Counted from the first letter of the stretch, positions 9,710-18,837 are shown. The stretch: 64,000 nt of DNA from CALESS01 sp041741455 (GCA_041741455.1 JBGSJZ010000094.1:1-64000); one strand, 5' to 3'. Numbers and translations: made by a program. The notes: generated from the letters alone by a model not told the origin.

Positions 9710-9716
9710 CTACCCC

Positions 9717-10805
9717 ATGAATGATTGGATCATTGATTCCCACGAAGATCTAGCCTATAACATCCTTGCCTTCGGCCGGGATTACCTCCTTTCCGCTGCC
9801 CAGACCCGCGCCCGCGAGGCCGGCGGCCCGACTCCCCAACGCAACGGGGATACCCTGCTTGGCTGGCCTGATTACCAGCGTGGCCGGGTCGGGCTGGTGT
9901 TTGCCACCCTGTTTGCCACCCCGCGCCGCTATGCCGAAGCCTGGGACGTGCAGTCCTATACCACCTTTACCCAGGGTCGTCTGCATTTCCACAACCAATT
10001 GGAGGTCTATCATCGACTGTGGGGCGAACACCCGGATAAATTCCAGCCAGTATTAAACCGCCGCCAATTGACCACGGTTTTACAGCCCTGGCAACATGAG
10101 GTCGATGCTACTACACAACCTCCAGTGGGCATGCTGGTTTTAATGGAAGGTGCCGAAGCCCTGGAAAGGCCGGAAGAGTTGGTGGAATACTGGGAACGGG
10201 GCGTGCGTATGGTCGGCCCGGTCTGGGCGGGCACTCGCTACTGCGGCGGCACCAAGGAATACGGCCCGTTCAGCCGGGATGGTCTCTGCCTGCTGGAGAT
10301 CATGGCCGAACTCGGGATGATCCTTGACCTTTCGCATATGACCGAGCAATCTGCCCTGCAAGCGCTGGATTTCTTCCCCGGCCCGATCGTAGCCAGCCAT
10401 GCCAATGCCCGTGCCATTTTGCGGGATGGCGGCGAGCGCCAGCTAACCGACCAGACCCTGCAGCGTCTGTTTGAACGGGATGGGGTAGTCGGCGTGGTCC
10501 CCTTGAACCAATTCCTGCGCCCGGGCATCCTCAAGAGCGACCCGCGTCGCGACACGCCGCTGGATTGGCTGGCGGTGCACATTGATCACATCTGCCAGTT
10601 AGCCGGGGATGCCCGGCATGTCGGTATTGGTACGGATTTTGATGGCGGATTCGGAGTTCAACACGTTCCGCCAGAAATTGATACAATTGCAGATATACAA
10701 AAACTGGTTCCACTGCTGGAAAAGCGGGGCTATTCTCCTGAAGATATGCAGGCCATTCTGGCCGGTAACTGGCAACGCCGGCTGGAAATGGCTCTGCCGG
10801 AATAA
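9717..10805 (+). CDS. Membrane dipeptidase (peptidase family M19)
   Basis: Zinc dipeptidase of the renal dipeptidase family, 362 residues, TIM-barrel amidohydrolase fold. Visible metal ligands: His and Asp in DSHEDL near the N-terminus (family motif HxD), the bridging Glu in VLMEGAEAL, and the two His in DLSHMTEQSALQAL and IVASHANARAI. A later Asp is in HVGIGTDFDGGFG. No signal peptide, so probably cytoplasmic, cleaving dipeptides (known for the family). The start must be close to 9717 because the HxD motif is at residue 8. There is no ribosome-binding site, and the ATG lies 8 bp after the rpsA terminator T tract, so how it is expressed is unclear (read-through is possible). Confidence 0.92.
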   Translation: MNDWIIDSHEDLAYNILAFGRDYLLSAAQTRAREAGGPTPQRNGDTLLGWPDYQRGRVGLVFATLFATPRRYAEAWDVQSYTTFTQGRLHFHNQLEVYHRLWGEHPDKFQPVLNRRQLTTVLQPWQHEVDATTQPPVGMLVLMEGAEALERPEELVEYWERGVRMVGPVWAGTRYCGGTKEYGPFSRDGLCLLEIMAELGMILDLSHMTEQSALQALDFFPGPIVASHANARAILRDGGERQLTDQTLQRLFERDGVVGVVPLNQFLRPGILKSDPRRDTPLDWLAVHIDHICQLAGDARHVGIGTDFDGGFGVQHVPPEIDTIADIQKLVPLLEKRGYSPEDMQAILAGNWQRRLEMALPE

Positions 10806-10835
10806 GTTTTTTAAAATCTTATTCGAAGAACCTGT

Positions 10836-10893
10836 CACTGTGAGCCCTTTCCGGGGCGTGGCAACCTCCCCAAAAGAGGTTTGCGATGACGAT
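10836..10893. repeat. Dispersed palindromic repeat (GTCAYTGYGAG ... GGCAAYCTCC type)
   Basis: The intergenic stretch starting GTCACTGTGAGCCC, through GGCGTGGCAACCTCCCC, to TTTGCGATGACGATGG has inverted ends (GTCACTG with GATGAC-like) and resembles the element after dnaA at 25996-26033. Short repeats of this type are widely scattered in many bacterial genomes. Confidence 0.5.
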
Positions 10894-10915
10894 GGATCGA
10901 TAAAGAGGAATTGAA

Positions 10916-11404
10916 ATGGCTTTTACCCCCCAGATTGACGCCTCAAATTTTGTGCCCACCCGCCCGGTGCAGACACCGCGCCGCCGCGTTCGTATTGGCA
11001 TTATTCTCACCCTGCTCGGTTACATCATGTTCCTGCTCGGCGCCCGTCCGGACCTGTTCGGTGCGGACCGCAGCCCGGTCATCGGTTTTGTGCAGATTGC
11101 GGTTTTCCTGGTCGGCCTGGGGGTGATCTGCATCGGCGGTTACATCAGCCTGATGGCACTCTGGAGGGGACAAACCCCCAGCATCGCCGCGGATATCGGC
11201 CAGCGCCTAGTAGCTACGGGCTTTGTATTGGCCATCTTCGCCGGTATGGCGGATATTTTTGGCTTTGGCAGCCATCCCTTGCCGGGCGTGCCGTATTTCG
11301 GCCCCTTGCAAGCCCGCGGCCTCATCATCGGCGAGGCCATTATTACCATCGGATTTTTGCTGTTGATTCCGCATCAGGAAAAAAAAGCAGAAAAGCAGAA
11401 GTAA
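10916..11404 (+). CDS. Four-helix membrane protein of unknown function
   Basis: 162 residues. Four hydrophobic segments: IGIILTLLGYIMFLLGA, the stretch around FVQIAVFLVGLGVICIGG, VATGFVLAIFAGMADIFGF, and GLIIGEAIITIGFLLLIP. The N-terminus is basic and Pro-rich (TRPVQTPRRRVR) and the C-terminus is Lys-rich, suggesting both ends face the cytoplasm. A good ribosome-binding site (AGAGGAATTGAA) precedes the ATG. No family is recognised and no partner is obvious nearby. Confidence 0.75.
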   Translation: MAFTPQIDASNFVPTRPVQTPRRRVRIGIILTLLGYIMFLLGARPDLFGADRSPVIGFVQIAVFLVGLGVICIGGYISLMALWRGQTPSIAADIGQRLVATGFVLAIFAGMADIFGFGSHPLPGVPYFGPLQARGLIIGEAIITIGFLLLIPHQEKKAEKQK

Positions 11405-11450
11405 TAGAAGCCCGTTTTACAAATCCTTACAATATTGAACATTTCATCTG

Positions 11451-12773
11451 ATGAGGCATGACTATGAACGGCACACTATGAAAAAATATTCGCCGATAAT
11501 AGTATCAATAGGCGTGTTGATTGTTACAGTATTGATTGGGTTAATAACAAACCTCATTACGAATAATCCCCCTGTCTGGTTACAGACTTTATCTTCTCCA
11601 ATATTATTAGTTGCATTGGTGATTCTTGCTGCAGGACTTGTTATCATTCAGATTCGCTCACAAAATGGCGTCCCCGCCACCCAAACTGGTAACCGAAATC
11701 AATCATCAGAATCACATGAGTATCAATTACCTTCTCGGCGATATCGAATAGGTAATATTTCAGCAAATGTCTTCATGGATCTAATGGGAGGAGGAGATTT
11801 TAGTTTTGATTGTAACAATCTTAATTTTGAATATGAGCATGTTGTTGAACCTTTACCGGAGTCGATTGAAGCAAGAAGGGATTCTCGTCTAAAGCAATTA
11901 GAGTCTGATGCTCGAGAAAGAGGGCATGTTTTTTTCAACGGGCCAGCAATTCGTTTGCATTCGTTTTCTTTAAATATTATCCAGGCACCAAATGGACGAG
12001 AAGAGAAAAACCCAATTTTATTTTTTCGCCCAACCAGTTGGTATGACTATGCTCTCTCAAACAGAAATTTAGAGGAAAAGGTTCTGATCGCGGAGAGAAA
12101 TGTAGTAACAACCATTAGAGATGAGTATGCTGACGAGAGTAAATTGGTAACTACAAGAACAATTCAGTGGATTAAACTTACCAATATTCTGACGGTAACA
12201 GTAATAATGGTTTCACAAGACGGTAAAATATTATTGGGACGACGAACAGATCGAGTAGATAACTCAAGAGGTGTTTTTGTCGCTTCGGCGGCAGAGAACA
12301 TGCATCGCTGGAAAGATGAACCTTCAGATCCAAGCGATCAGTGGTCTTTGCCCAAAGGCATTGCTGATGTTGGAGATAATGTAACTTGGGATTATAGACC
12401 TTTTTCATGCCCCAACCCTTTCTTCACTGTGCTGCGTGGTCTGCGAGAAGAGTTGGCTGCCGAAATTGCCGATTCAGTAGCTATTGAAGATATAAAATTC
12501 TTAAGTCTTGCCTGGAATCTGACGCATTTCCAACCGCATTTAATCGCTTATGTTCCAGTAAAAATGTCCATGCAGGAAATTGAAAATATTCTGGATTCAT
12601 CCAGGGGCGAAGATAATTGGGAAGCTAATGTAATACCTGTTGCATTTGAACCAAGCGGAAAATTGAAAGAGTTCCTGAAAAATTATGAATTTGCGGATAT
12701 TAGCAAGGCGGCTATTCTTAGATCGTTAGTGCACATTTATGGCTATGAAGCTGTAAATAAGGGGCTTGGTTAG
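11451..12773 (+). CDS. Membrane-anchored Nudix-like protein, AT-rich (probably acquired)
   Basis: 440 residues (430 if the in-frame ATG at 11478 is used; neither start has a clear ribosome-binding site). Two N-terminal membrane helices (IIVSIGVLIVTVLIGLI and SPILLVALVILAAGLVII) are followed by a ~150-residue soluble region and a C-terminal Nudix-like domain: VMVSQDGKILLGRRTDRV, then LPKGIADVGDN, then a degenerate Nudix helix around TVLRGLREELAAEI. Nudix enzymes hydrolyse nucleoside diphosphates linked to another group; catalytic competence here is uncertain. Base composition and codon use are clearly more AT-rich than in the flanking genes. Neither neighbour looks functionally related, and a hairpin and an 18-bp palindrome follow the gene. 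I read it as a horizontally acquired cargo gene of unknown role. Confidence 0.7.
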   Translation: MRHDYERHTMKKYSPIIVSIGVLIVTVLIGLITNLITNNPPVWLQTLSSPILLVALVILAAGLVIIQIRSQNGVPATQTGNRNQSSESHEYQLPSRRYRIGNISANVFMDLMGGGDFSFDCNNLNFEYEHVVEPLPESIEARRDSRLKQLESDARERGHVFFNGPAIRLHSFSLNIIQAPNGREEKNPILFFRPTSWYDYALSNRNLEEKVLIAERNVVTTIRDEYADESKLVTTRTIQWIKLTNILTVTVIMVSQDGKILLGRRTDRVDNSRGVFVASAAENMHRWKDEPSDPSDQWSLPKGIADVGDNVTWDYRPFSCPNPFFTVLRGLREELAAEIADSVAIEDIKFLSLAWNLTHFQPHLIAYVPVKMSMQEIENILDSSRGEDNWEANVIPVAFEPSGKLKEFLKNYEFADISKAAILRSLVHIYGYEAVNKGLG

Positions 12774-12847
12774 TTCGATAACTCAACCGAAAAAGTGTTC
12801 CCATTATTTAAAGTGGCAAGTAGAATTGTATTGATAAAATATCCTAT

Positions 12848-12865
12848 CATTATCTCGAGATAATG
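12848..12865. repeat. 18-bp perfect palindrome
   Basis: CATTATCTCGAGATAATG is a perfect palindrome in the AT-rich spacer after the Nudix-like gene. It could be an operator or an insertion remnant; no promoter is seen next to it. Confidence 0.45.
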
Positions 12866-12948
12866 AAAATTTGAGTGGTCGTCCCCTTTATAACAATATC
12901 CCTTCTTTGGAACAGTTAATCAGAGTCTTCGGAGGCAGTAACGTTTGA

Positions 12949-12970
12949 TGCGCTCAGGGAGCGCACCTTT
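12949..12970 (+). terminator. Probable terminator after the Nudix-like gene
   Basis: TGCGCTC / GAGCGCA stem with a 3-nt loop followed by CCTTTT. The T tract is short. Confidence 0.5.
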
Positions 12971-12995
12971 TACATACGGTCGATATTTTCCTCGG

Positions 12996-13517
12996 TCACA
13001 GGCAAGAAAAGAAAAAAGCCAGAAATGACAGCTGCGGCTCGTTCAGCCAGGGGCGCGGCCAGGCATAGATCATGCCGACCGTGGCTGCCACTGCGGCTGC
13101 ATAATAATAAATCCACGGCTTCTTATTAAGGTACAGCAGGATCCCACAGGCAACCGCCACCGCAAACATGGCAATGATGGATACAAGCGGTCGGGCGGAA
13201 AGGGCATGCCCCGTGGTAATAATAAAAGCGGTCAATGGTCCGGTCAGGAATATCACTTTGAGCAAATCCGGCAGCCTGGTGCGCTGCAGAACCAGGTACA
13301 ACCCGACCAGGGCAATCGTGCACCCAATGCGCAATGTGTCAGCAGGAAATACTAGCGGATTATTCGAATAAAACAGGGACTCCAGCAGGAAGTAAAGACC
13401 CAAATAAATCGCCAGGGTGAGCGCGATCATGATCAACCCGCCAATCGGGATCACCAGCAGGGGCAATCCGTAAGTACGGAACCAACTTTTACCAGTGGTC
13501 ACTTCCGAAGACATCAT
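12996..13517 (-). CDS. Multi-pass membrane protein of unknown function
   Basis: About 173 residues from the ATG at 13517, preceded by GAAGAGAAAAA; a longer frame from a TTG at 13550 is less likely. At least five hydrophobic segments are visible, for example LPLLVIPIGGLIMIALTLAIY, IGCTIALVGLYLVL, VIFLTGPLTAFIITTG, SIIAMFAVAVACGILLYL and YYYAAAVAATVGMIYAW. The N-terminal MMSSEVTTGKSW is polar. No known family is recognised. It lies downstream of the flavoprotein gene on the same strand with a ~100-bp gap, too loose to claim an operon. Confidence 0.65.
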   Translation of the reverse strand: MMSSEVTTGKSWFRTYGLPLLVIPIGGLIMIALTLAIYLGLYFLLESLFYSNNPLVFPADTLRIGCTIALVGLYLVLQRTRLPDLLKVIFLTGPLTAFIITTGHALSARPLVSIIAMFAVAVACGILLYLNKKPWIYYYAAAVAATVGMIYAWPRPWLNEPQLSFLAFFFSCL

Positions 13518-13616
13518 TTTTTCTCTTCTATGGTTGTTGGGGTAGCCCAAAACGCCTGGTTTCAGTCCTCCTAAATGGACAATTTTTAACTCTCAAGACC
13601 TGGTTCACTGGCGGTG

Positions 13617-14948
13617 TTAGCGTCCAATCGCCCTGAGCATATCCCGGTTGGTATGAAATTTAAATTCCTCCAACCCCAGCTCAACTGCCCGGGCTTGTTC
13701 TGCTAGCGTCAGGCGGTGGATATCCGAGGCTGTAACCACCGGCTTGCCCAGCTCATCCAGGCGCTCGTGCAGGGCCGCCAGCGGCAGGGCAGGTAGCGGC
13801 TGCAGGGTGTGCAAGTATTGCAGCACCGCCCGTGCGCCGTTCACGCCATCCTTGTGGGCCAGCCCCACCAGCCCGTAACTGGCCTGGCGCGCCCAGCCGG
13901 CCACAAACGTATCCGGAATAATCCGGTGGAGCAGGGGCTCATACACTTCGTAGGAGATTCCATCCACCGGGTAACGCGGTTCGGCGGCTTTGACAAATTC
14001 CGAGCCGCGAATCGGTAAACCCAGGGCTTCATCCACCTGGTCGCCGATCGCAAAAATGACCGTATCCACGTTTAAGGTGCTCAGGATGCCCGTGCTGCGC
14101 GCCTTCATTTCACCATTCACCAGCGCCAGGGCATTTTCCTCCACCTCCAGTCCAATGACATCATTGGTGCTGCTGGGAAGGATGCGGCTGGGCGAAAGTA
14201 GGAAGCGTATGCGCAGGCTGCCGTTATTCACCGGGGGCACTATTTTTTCGCGTGAGGCATGGATCAGATCCCAGAAAGCGGTTGGTTCCTGCCCGACGGC
14301 CTGCATTTGTGGCAGCACCCGTTCCACTTCAGCCTGCAAATCCGCCATGTCCAGGGACCCGACCACGGTTTCCAGTTCCTTTTTGTCAAATTTAACTTCA
14401 CCTGGGCCGCGGCGGGCAATGGAGATGACTTCCTCCACATGCAACATGGAGATCAGGTAGCGGGCGATATCCAGCATCACATTGCCCACCCCGATCACCG
14501 CCACCCGCCGGCCGATCGGGTATTCGCGCTGGCTGTAGGGCGGCAGCAGGTTGTAATGATAGACGATATCCTTGGCGTGAAAAACGCCCCGCAAATGCTC
14601 CCCCGGCAGCCCCAGCCATTTGGTGCCCTGGGCACCGGTGGTGACCAGGGTGGCCTGGAAGCCGAGCTGGCGTAAATCGGTGCGGCTCAAGTCGCCATTT
14701 TCAGCAATCAGCACATTGCCGAAGTAATGCAAGTTTTCCAGTGCTATTATCTGGCGGAACTGGTTGCGCAGCCCTTCTTTCATCTTGTGCTTGTCCGGAA
14801 AAATGCCATACTCTGCCAGGCCACCGGGTTTCAGATCGCGGTTGAATAATACCACCTGCACCCCATGCTGGGTGAGTTCCCGGGCGGCAAACAGGCCGGC
14901 CGGGCCGGCGCCTACCACAGCCACATAATAATGGGCGAGATCGCTCAT
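13617..14948 (-). CDS. Ferredoxin/adrenodoxin-type NADP reductase-like flavoprotein
   Basis: 443 residues. An N-terminal FAD dinucleotide fold VAVVGAGPAGLFAARELT is followed by GGLAEYGIFPDKHKMKEGL, which is characteristic of the FprA/adrenodoxin reductase and glutamate synthase small-subunit group. A second NADP-binding fold VAVIGVGNVMLDIARYL lies near residue 150, and a C-terminal segment GWARQASYGLVGLAHKDG resembles the FprA GWIKRGPxGxIGTNK region. It would move electrons between NADPH and a ferredoxin. Known FprA proteins are ~450 residues, matching this one. No ferredoxin gene is adjacent, so the partner is unknown. Confidence 0.85.
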   Translation of the reverse strand: MSDLAHYYVAVVGAGPAGLFAARELTQHGVQVVLFNRDLKPGGLAEYGIFPDKHKMKEGLRNQFRQIIALENLHYFGNVLIAENGDLSRTDLRQLGFQATLVTTGAQGTKWLGLPGEHLRGVFHAKDIVYHYNLLPPYSQREYPIGRRVAVIGVGNVMLDIARYLISMLHVEEVISIARRGPGEVKFDKKELETVVGSLDMADLQAEVERVLPQMQAVGQEPTAFWDLIHASREKIVPPVNNGSLRIRFLLSPSRILPSSTNDVIGLEVEENALALVNGEMKARSTGILSTLNVDTVIFAIGDQVDEALGLPIRGSEFVKAAEPRYPVDGISYEVYEPLLHRIIPDTFVAGWARQASYGLVGLAHKDGVNGARAVLQYLHTLQPLPALPLAALHERLDELGKPVVTASDIHRLTLAEQARAVELGLEEFKFHTNRDMLRAIGR

Positions 14949-15199
14949 GGATGGATAAAATTCCTCCGCATTCCATAATTCATTCAGGATAATTCCGGGC
15001 TTTTCAGGTTAATTATACCTGATTCGTTTTTCAAATCCTGCAGGTTATGCTATATTCAAAGAATAATGTATATTTTGATAATATTGCCTGTTACTATCCT
15101 TAGAATAGCGAACTTCATTCCCGACCTCCGCTTCCAGGTTGCCGGGCTTTCCCTCAACTGAATAAATAGTACTTGTATTGAAATTTGATAGAGGAAAAA

Positions 15200-15850
15200 A
15201 TGACTACTTCACAACCCACTGCAGAACCAACCACCCCAATCCAACCGTCAGCCAAACGTACCTTGAAAATCGGGCCACCGTTCTGGACGATTGCGAGCAT
15301 TATTTCCCTGGTCGTTAATTTAATCCTGATCGTGGTCATCCTGGTATTGGCCGGGCAGATTTTTAAAGTTAAATCCATCCTGACCGACCAGTTGATTGGT
15401 GGCCTGTATAACAACTTTGTGCTGATGGACCAGGCCAGCATTCGTGCCACCATTCCGGTCTCCACCCAGGTGCCGGCTAAGTTCGACCTGCCGCTCGAGA
15501 CCGATACCACGGTCACGCTCACCCAGAATACCAAGGTTACTGCCGCCACGGTTTCCCTTTCCACCGGAGGCCTGGTGATCTATAACGCCCCGACCGATAT
15601 CATCCTGCCGGCTGGCACCGAGTTGCCGGTTCACCTTAGCCTGGTGGTGCCGGTCGACCAGCAGATCCCGGTGGAGTTGAACGTGGCGGTCGATATCCCG
15701 CTCAACCAGACCGATCTGCATACCCCATTTGTCGGTTTGCAGCAGGTGTTGGATCCGTATTACGCTATGCTCAAAGCCCTGCCCGGTTCCTGGGAGGAGG
15801 CCCTGTGCGGTCCGAACCCTAGTAAATTCTGTCAGGGTCTGGTACCGTAA
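15200..15850 (+). CDS. Single-pass membrane-anchored protein of unknown function
   Basis: 216 residues from the ATG at 15200, which follows GAGG; an upstream TTG is in frame but less likely. Layout: a ~35-residue Thr/Pro-rich cytoplasmic N-terminus, one membrane helix (IASIISLVVNLILIVVILVL), then an extracellular region of short beta-prone repeats alternating Leu/Val with Pro/Thr (IPVSTQVPAKFDLPL, VVPVDQQIPVELNV). The C-terminus has two Cys in ALCGPNPSKFCQG that could form a disulfide. It lies 34 bp before the M16 peptidase operon on the same strand and may be its first gene. Confidence 0.65.
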   Translation: MTTSQPTAEPTTPIQPSAKRTLKIGPPFWTIASIISLVVNLILIVVILVLAGQIFKVKSILTDQLIGGLYNNFVLMDQASIRATIPVSTQVPAKFDLPLETDTTVTLTQNTKVTAATVSLSTGGLVIYNAPTDIILPAGTELPVHLSLVVPVDQQIPVELNVAVDIPLNQTDLHTPFVGLQQVLDPYYAMLKALPGSWEEALCGPNPSKFCQGLVP

Positions 15851-15883
15851 AATGCAATTCATCCCGTCAGCAGGAGAAACCGC

Positions 15884-17182
15884 ATGACCGATGCCATCCG
15901 CAAGGTGACGTTGCACAATGGCCTGACCATTCAGCTCAAGGAGATTCACACCGCGCCCATCATCAGCCACTGGATTTGGTACCGGGTGGGCTCGCGGGAT
16001 GAAGTCCCCGGGCTGACCGGCATTTCCCACTGGGTGGAGCACATGCAGTTCAAGGGTACGCCGCAATTTCCGGCCGGTGTGCTGGATAAAGCCATCTCGC
16101 GCGAGGGCGGTTTCTGGAATGCTTTCACCTACCTGGACTGGACGGCTTACTTTGAGACGATGCCTGCCGATAAAATCGAGCTCGGCCTGCGCCTGGAGGC
16201 TGACCGCATGGTCAACAGCCTCTATGAACCGCAAGAAGTCGAATCCGAGCGCACCGTCATCATCAGCGAGCGTGAAGGCAGCGAAAATGAACCACTCTTT
16301 CGCCTGGGTGAGGCCGTGCAGGCAACTGCTTTCCAGGTGCACGCCTACCAGCATGAGGTGATCGGCAGCAAGGAAGATTTACACCTTATCCAGCGGGATG
16401 ACCTCTACCGTCACTATCGCACCTATTATTCTCCAGCCAACGCGGTGGTGGCGCTGGCCGGGGATTTCGACAGTGAGACAATGCTGGCCCGCCTGGCGGA
16501 TCTGTATGGCTCCCTGCCGACCACGCCCCAACCACCGCATCCGGCACTGGCCGAGCCACCTGCCACAACGGAGCAGCGGGTTGAGGTCAGCGGTCCGGGT
16601 GAGACAACTTATCTGCAAGTGGTCTATCACTCTCCGGCTGCCGGCCTGCCGGATTTCTTTGTCTGCACCGTACTGGACAGCCTGCTGGCTGGGCCGACCA
16701 GCCTGAACATGTTTGGTGGCGGTGGAGTTTCCAACAAGACCAGCCGACTCTACCGGGCGCTGGTCGAGCGCGAGCTGGCCGTCAGCGTCGGTGGCGGGAT
16801 GCAGGCAACGATCGATCCCTACCTTTATGACCTTTCGATGACCATCCACCCCCGTTCCAACCCACAGGCTGCCCTGCAGGCGCTGGATGATGAGATCAAA
16901 CGACTGCAGGATGCCCCGGTGGCCGAGGCGGAGGTGGCGCGGGCCATCAAGCAGGCCCGAGCGCTGTTCGCCTATGGTTCAGAAAATATCACCAACCAGG
17001 CTTTCTGGCTGGGCTTTGCAGAGATGTTCGCCAGCTATGCCTGGTTTGAGCATTACCTGGAAGAATTGGCCCGGGTCACCCCGGCGGATGTCCAGCGGGC
17101 GGCGCAGATTTACCTGGCGCCGCACAACCGGGTGGTGGGTGTCTACCTGCCGACCGGCGAAGCGAGCGAGGAGGTCGAATGA
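15884..17182 (+). CDS. M16 zinc peptidase, catalytic subunit
   Basis: 432 residues, insulinase/processing-peptidase family. The inverted zinc motif HxxEH is intact at H49-WV-E52-H53 (in GISHWVEHMQFKGT), and the downstream Glu ligand lies in the ESERTVIISEREG segment. The N- and C-terminal halves have the usual duplicated M16 fold. Its stop overlaps the start of a second M16 gene (ATGA), the classic arrangement for a heterodimeric M16B pair in which one subunit supplies the zinc site and the other the substrate-gripping R/Y residues. Substrates are probably oligopeptides or small unfolded proteins in the cytoplasm (no signal peptide). An AGGAG ribosome-binding site precedes the ATG. Confidence 0.92.
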   Translation: MTDAIRKVTLHNGLTIQLKEIHTAPIISHWIWYRVGSRDEVPGLTGISHWVEHMQFKGTPQFPAGVLDKAISREGGFWNAFTYLDWTAYFETMPADKIELGLRLEADRMVNSLYEPQEVESERTVIISEREGSENEPLFRLGEAVQATAFQVHAYQHEVIGSKEDLHLIQRDDLYRHYRTYYSPANAVVALAGDFDSETMLARLADLYGSLPTTPQPPHPALAEPPATTEQRVEVSGPGETTYLQVVYHSPAAGLPDFFVCTVLDSLLAGPTSLNMFGGGGVSNKTSRLYRALVERELAVSVGGGMQATIDPYLYDLSMTIHPRSNPQAALQALDDEIKRLQDAPVAEAEVARAIKQARALFAYGSENITNQAFWLGFAEMFASYAWFEHYLEELARVTPADVQRAAQIYLAPHNRVVGVYLPTGEASEEVE

Positions 17183-18459
17183 GCAACTATCATAGCCTGC
17201 CCGGCCCGGATGACATCACCCGGGTGATCCTGCCGAATGGTATCACCGTCCTGACCCGCAGCAATTTCAACAGCCCTTCGGTTTTCGTGACCGGCTACCT
17301 GGGCTGTGGCGGCATGTACGACCCGGACGATAAACTTGGCCTGGCCAACTTCACCACCCTCTCGTTGATGCGCGGCACCCATGAAAGGTCATTCCAGCAA
17401 ATTTTTGAGATGCTCGAATCAACCGGAGCCTCGCTCGGCTTTGGCGCCAGCGTCCACACGGTCAGCTTTTCCGGCCGTTGCCTGGCCGAAGACTTGCCGA
17501 TGTTGGTCAACCTGCTCAGCCAAGCCCTGCGCTATCCGGTCTTCCCGGCCGAGCAGATTGAGCGCTTACGCGGCCAGTTGCTGACCGGCCTGGCCATTCG
17601 CGCTCAGGACACCTCCGAACTAGCTTCCCTGACCTTTGATGAAACCCTATTTGCCAACCACCCGTACGGACGAACGGAAGATGGCTATCCGGAGACAGTG
17701 CAGGCCATTACCCGCGCAGATATTGTCCGGTTCCACCAGCGCCAGTACGGCCCGGCCGAAATGGCCGTGGTGGTGGTGGGGGCAATCACGCCCGAGCAGG
17801 CAGTGGAGCAGGTGCAGGCTGCCCTGGGCGATTGGACCAATCCGGAACAAAAAATTTCCCAAACTTTTCCCCTGGTGAGCATCCCGCAGAAGACCATCCG
17901 CATTCATAAACCTCTGCCGGGCAAATTTCAGAACGACCTAGTGATGGGGGTGGTCGGGCCGCGCCGCCGCTCGGACGATTTCCTGCCGGCCTCGCTCGGC
18001 AACAACATCCTCGGCCAATTTGGCATGATGGGCCGCATCGGTGACGTGGTGCGTGAGCAGGCCGGCCTGGCTTACTCCGCCAGCACCAGCCTGAATGCCT
18101 GGCCGTACGCTGGCTCCTGGGAGGTTTCGGCGGGCGTCAATCCGCTCAACCTGGAGCGTGCAATTGAGCTGATCCTCTCTGAACTGCGCCGCTTCATCAC
18201 GGATGGCGTTGAAGCCGAGGAACTGGCTGACAGCCAGGCCAATTACATCGGACGCTTGCCGCTTTCACTTGAATCCAACGCCGGGGTAGCCAGCGCCCTG
18301 CTCAACCTGCAACGCTTTGACCTCGGGCTGGATTATTACCGCCGTTACCCGGACCTGGTGCGAAATGTCACCCGCGAGCAGGTATTGGAAGCTGCCCAGC
18401 GCTACCTGGACCCGGAACGGATGGTGATTGTCAGCTCCGGCCCCGAAATTACGGAATAA
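17179..18459 (+). CDS. M16 peptidase, non-catalytic partner subunit
   Basis: 426 residues of the same M16 fold but with no HxxEH; the corresponding helix reads FTTLSLMRGTHERS. Retains the C-terminal signature region with VVREQAGLAYSASTSL, in which Arg and Tyr are typical of the substrate-binding R/Y pair. Translationally coupled to the catalytic subunit through a 4-bp ATGA overlap. Together they match the heterodimeric bacterial M16B peptidases known from Sphingomonas and mitochondria-like MPP alpha/beta pairs. Confidence 0.9.
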   Translation: MSNYHSLPGPDDITRVILPNGITVLTRSNFNSPSVFVTGYLGCGGMYDPDDKLGLANFTTLSLMRGTHERSFQQIFEMLESTGASLGFGASVHTVSFSGRCLAEDLPMLVNLLSQALRYPVFPAEQIERLRGQLLTGLAIRAQDTSELASLTFDETLFANHPYGRTEDGYPETVQAITRADIVRFHQRQYGPAEMAVVVVGAITPEQAVEQVQAALGDWTNPEQKISQTFPLVSIPQKTIRIHKPLPGKFQNDLVMGVVGPRRRSDDFLPASLGNNILGQFGMMGRIGDVVREQAGLAYSASTSLNAWPYAGSWEVSAGVNPLNLERAIELILSELRRFITDGVEAEELADSQANYIGRLPLSLESNAGVASALLNLQRFDLGLDYYRRYPDLVRNVTREQVLEAAQRYLDPERMVIVSSGPEITE

Positions 18460-18837
18460 ATGGCCATTCTGCGCACCGGGATTGATCTAATTGAAATCTC
18501 TCGCCTGGAGGAGTTGGACCCATCCATCCGCCAGCGGTTCTTGGAGCGCGTCTTTACCACTTTGGAATTGCAGCAGTCCGCAAATTCCCTGCCCAGCCTG
18601 GCCGGGCGCTTTGCCGCCAAGGAGGCGGTGGCCAAGGCCCTGGGCACCGGCATCGGGACAGTCAGTTGGCAGGAGATTGAGATTGGGCGCGGCGAGCAGG
18701 GCGAGCCGCTCCTACACCTATCCGGGCGTGCTTTGGAGGTTGCCAGGCAGCTCGGGTTGGATACCTGGTCGATCAGCATCACCCATAACCGCACCACTGC
18801 GGCCGCGGTGGCCGTTGCCATCGGGGGAAGTGGATGA
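18460..18837 (+). CDS. acpS: Holo-[acyl-carrier-protein] synthase
   Basis: 125 residues. Transfers 4'-phosphopantetheine from CoA to acyl carrier protein. Motifs: RTGIDLIEISRLEE at the N-terminus (metal-binding Asp in GIDL), SLAGRFAAKEAVAKALGTG (WxxKEA-type active-site helix with the Glu ligand), and the C-terminal SISITHNRTTAAAVA (family SxSH strand). The ATG follows the stop of the M16 partner with no gap, and its own end overlaps the next gene by 4 bp, so it is made from the same polycistronic mRNA. Linking AcpS to M16 peptidases is not a standard arrangement. Confidence 0.93.
   Translation: MAILRTGIDLIEISRLEELDPSIRQRFLERVFTTLELQQSANSLPSLAGRFAAKEAVAKALGTGIGTVSWQEIEIGRGEQGEPLLHLSGRALEVARQLGLDTWSISITHNRTTAAAVAVAIGGSG

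Noticed and set aside
10836..10915. Riboswitch upstream of the small membrane protein
   Set aside because: The sequence is a dispersed repeat type (GTCACTGTGAGCCC) found also after dnaA; no known riboswitch consensus.
15320..16354. 344-residue minus-strand frame across two plus-strand genes
   Set aside because: Overlaps the membrane-anchored protein and the M16 peptidase completely; no motif.
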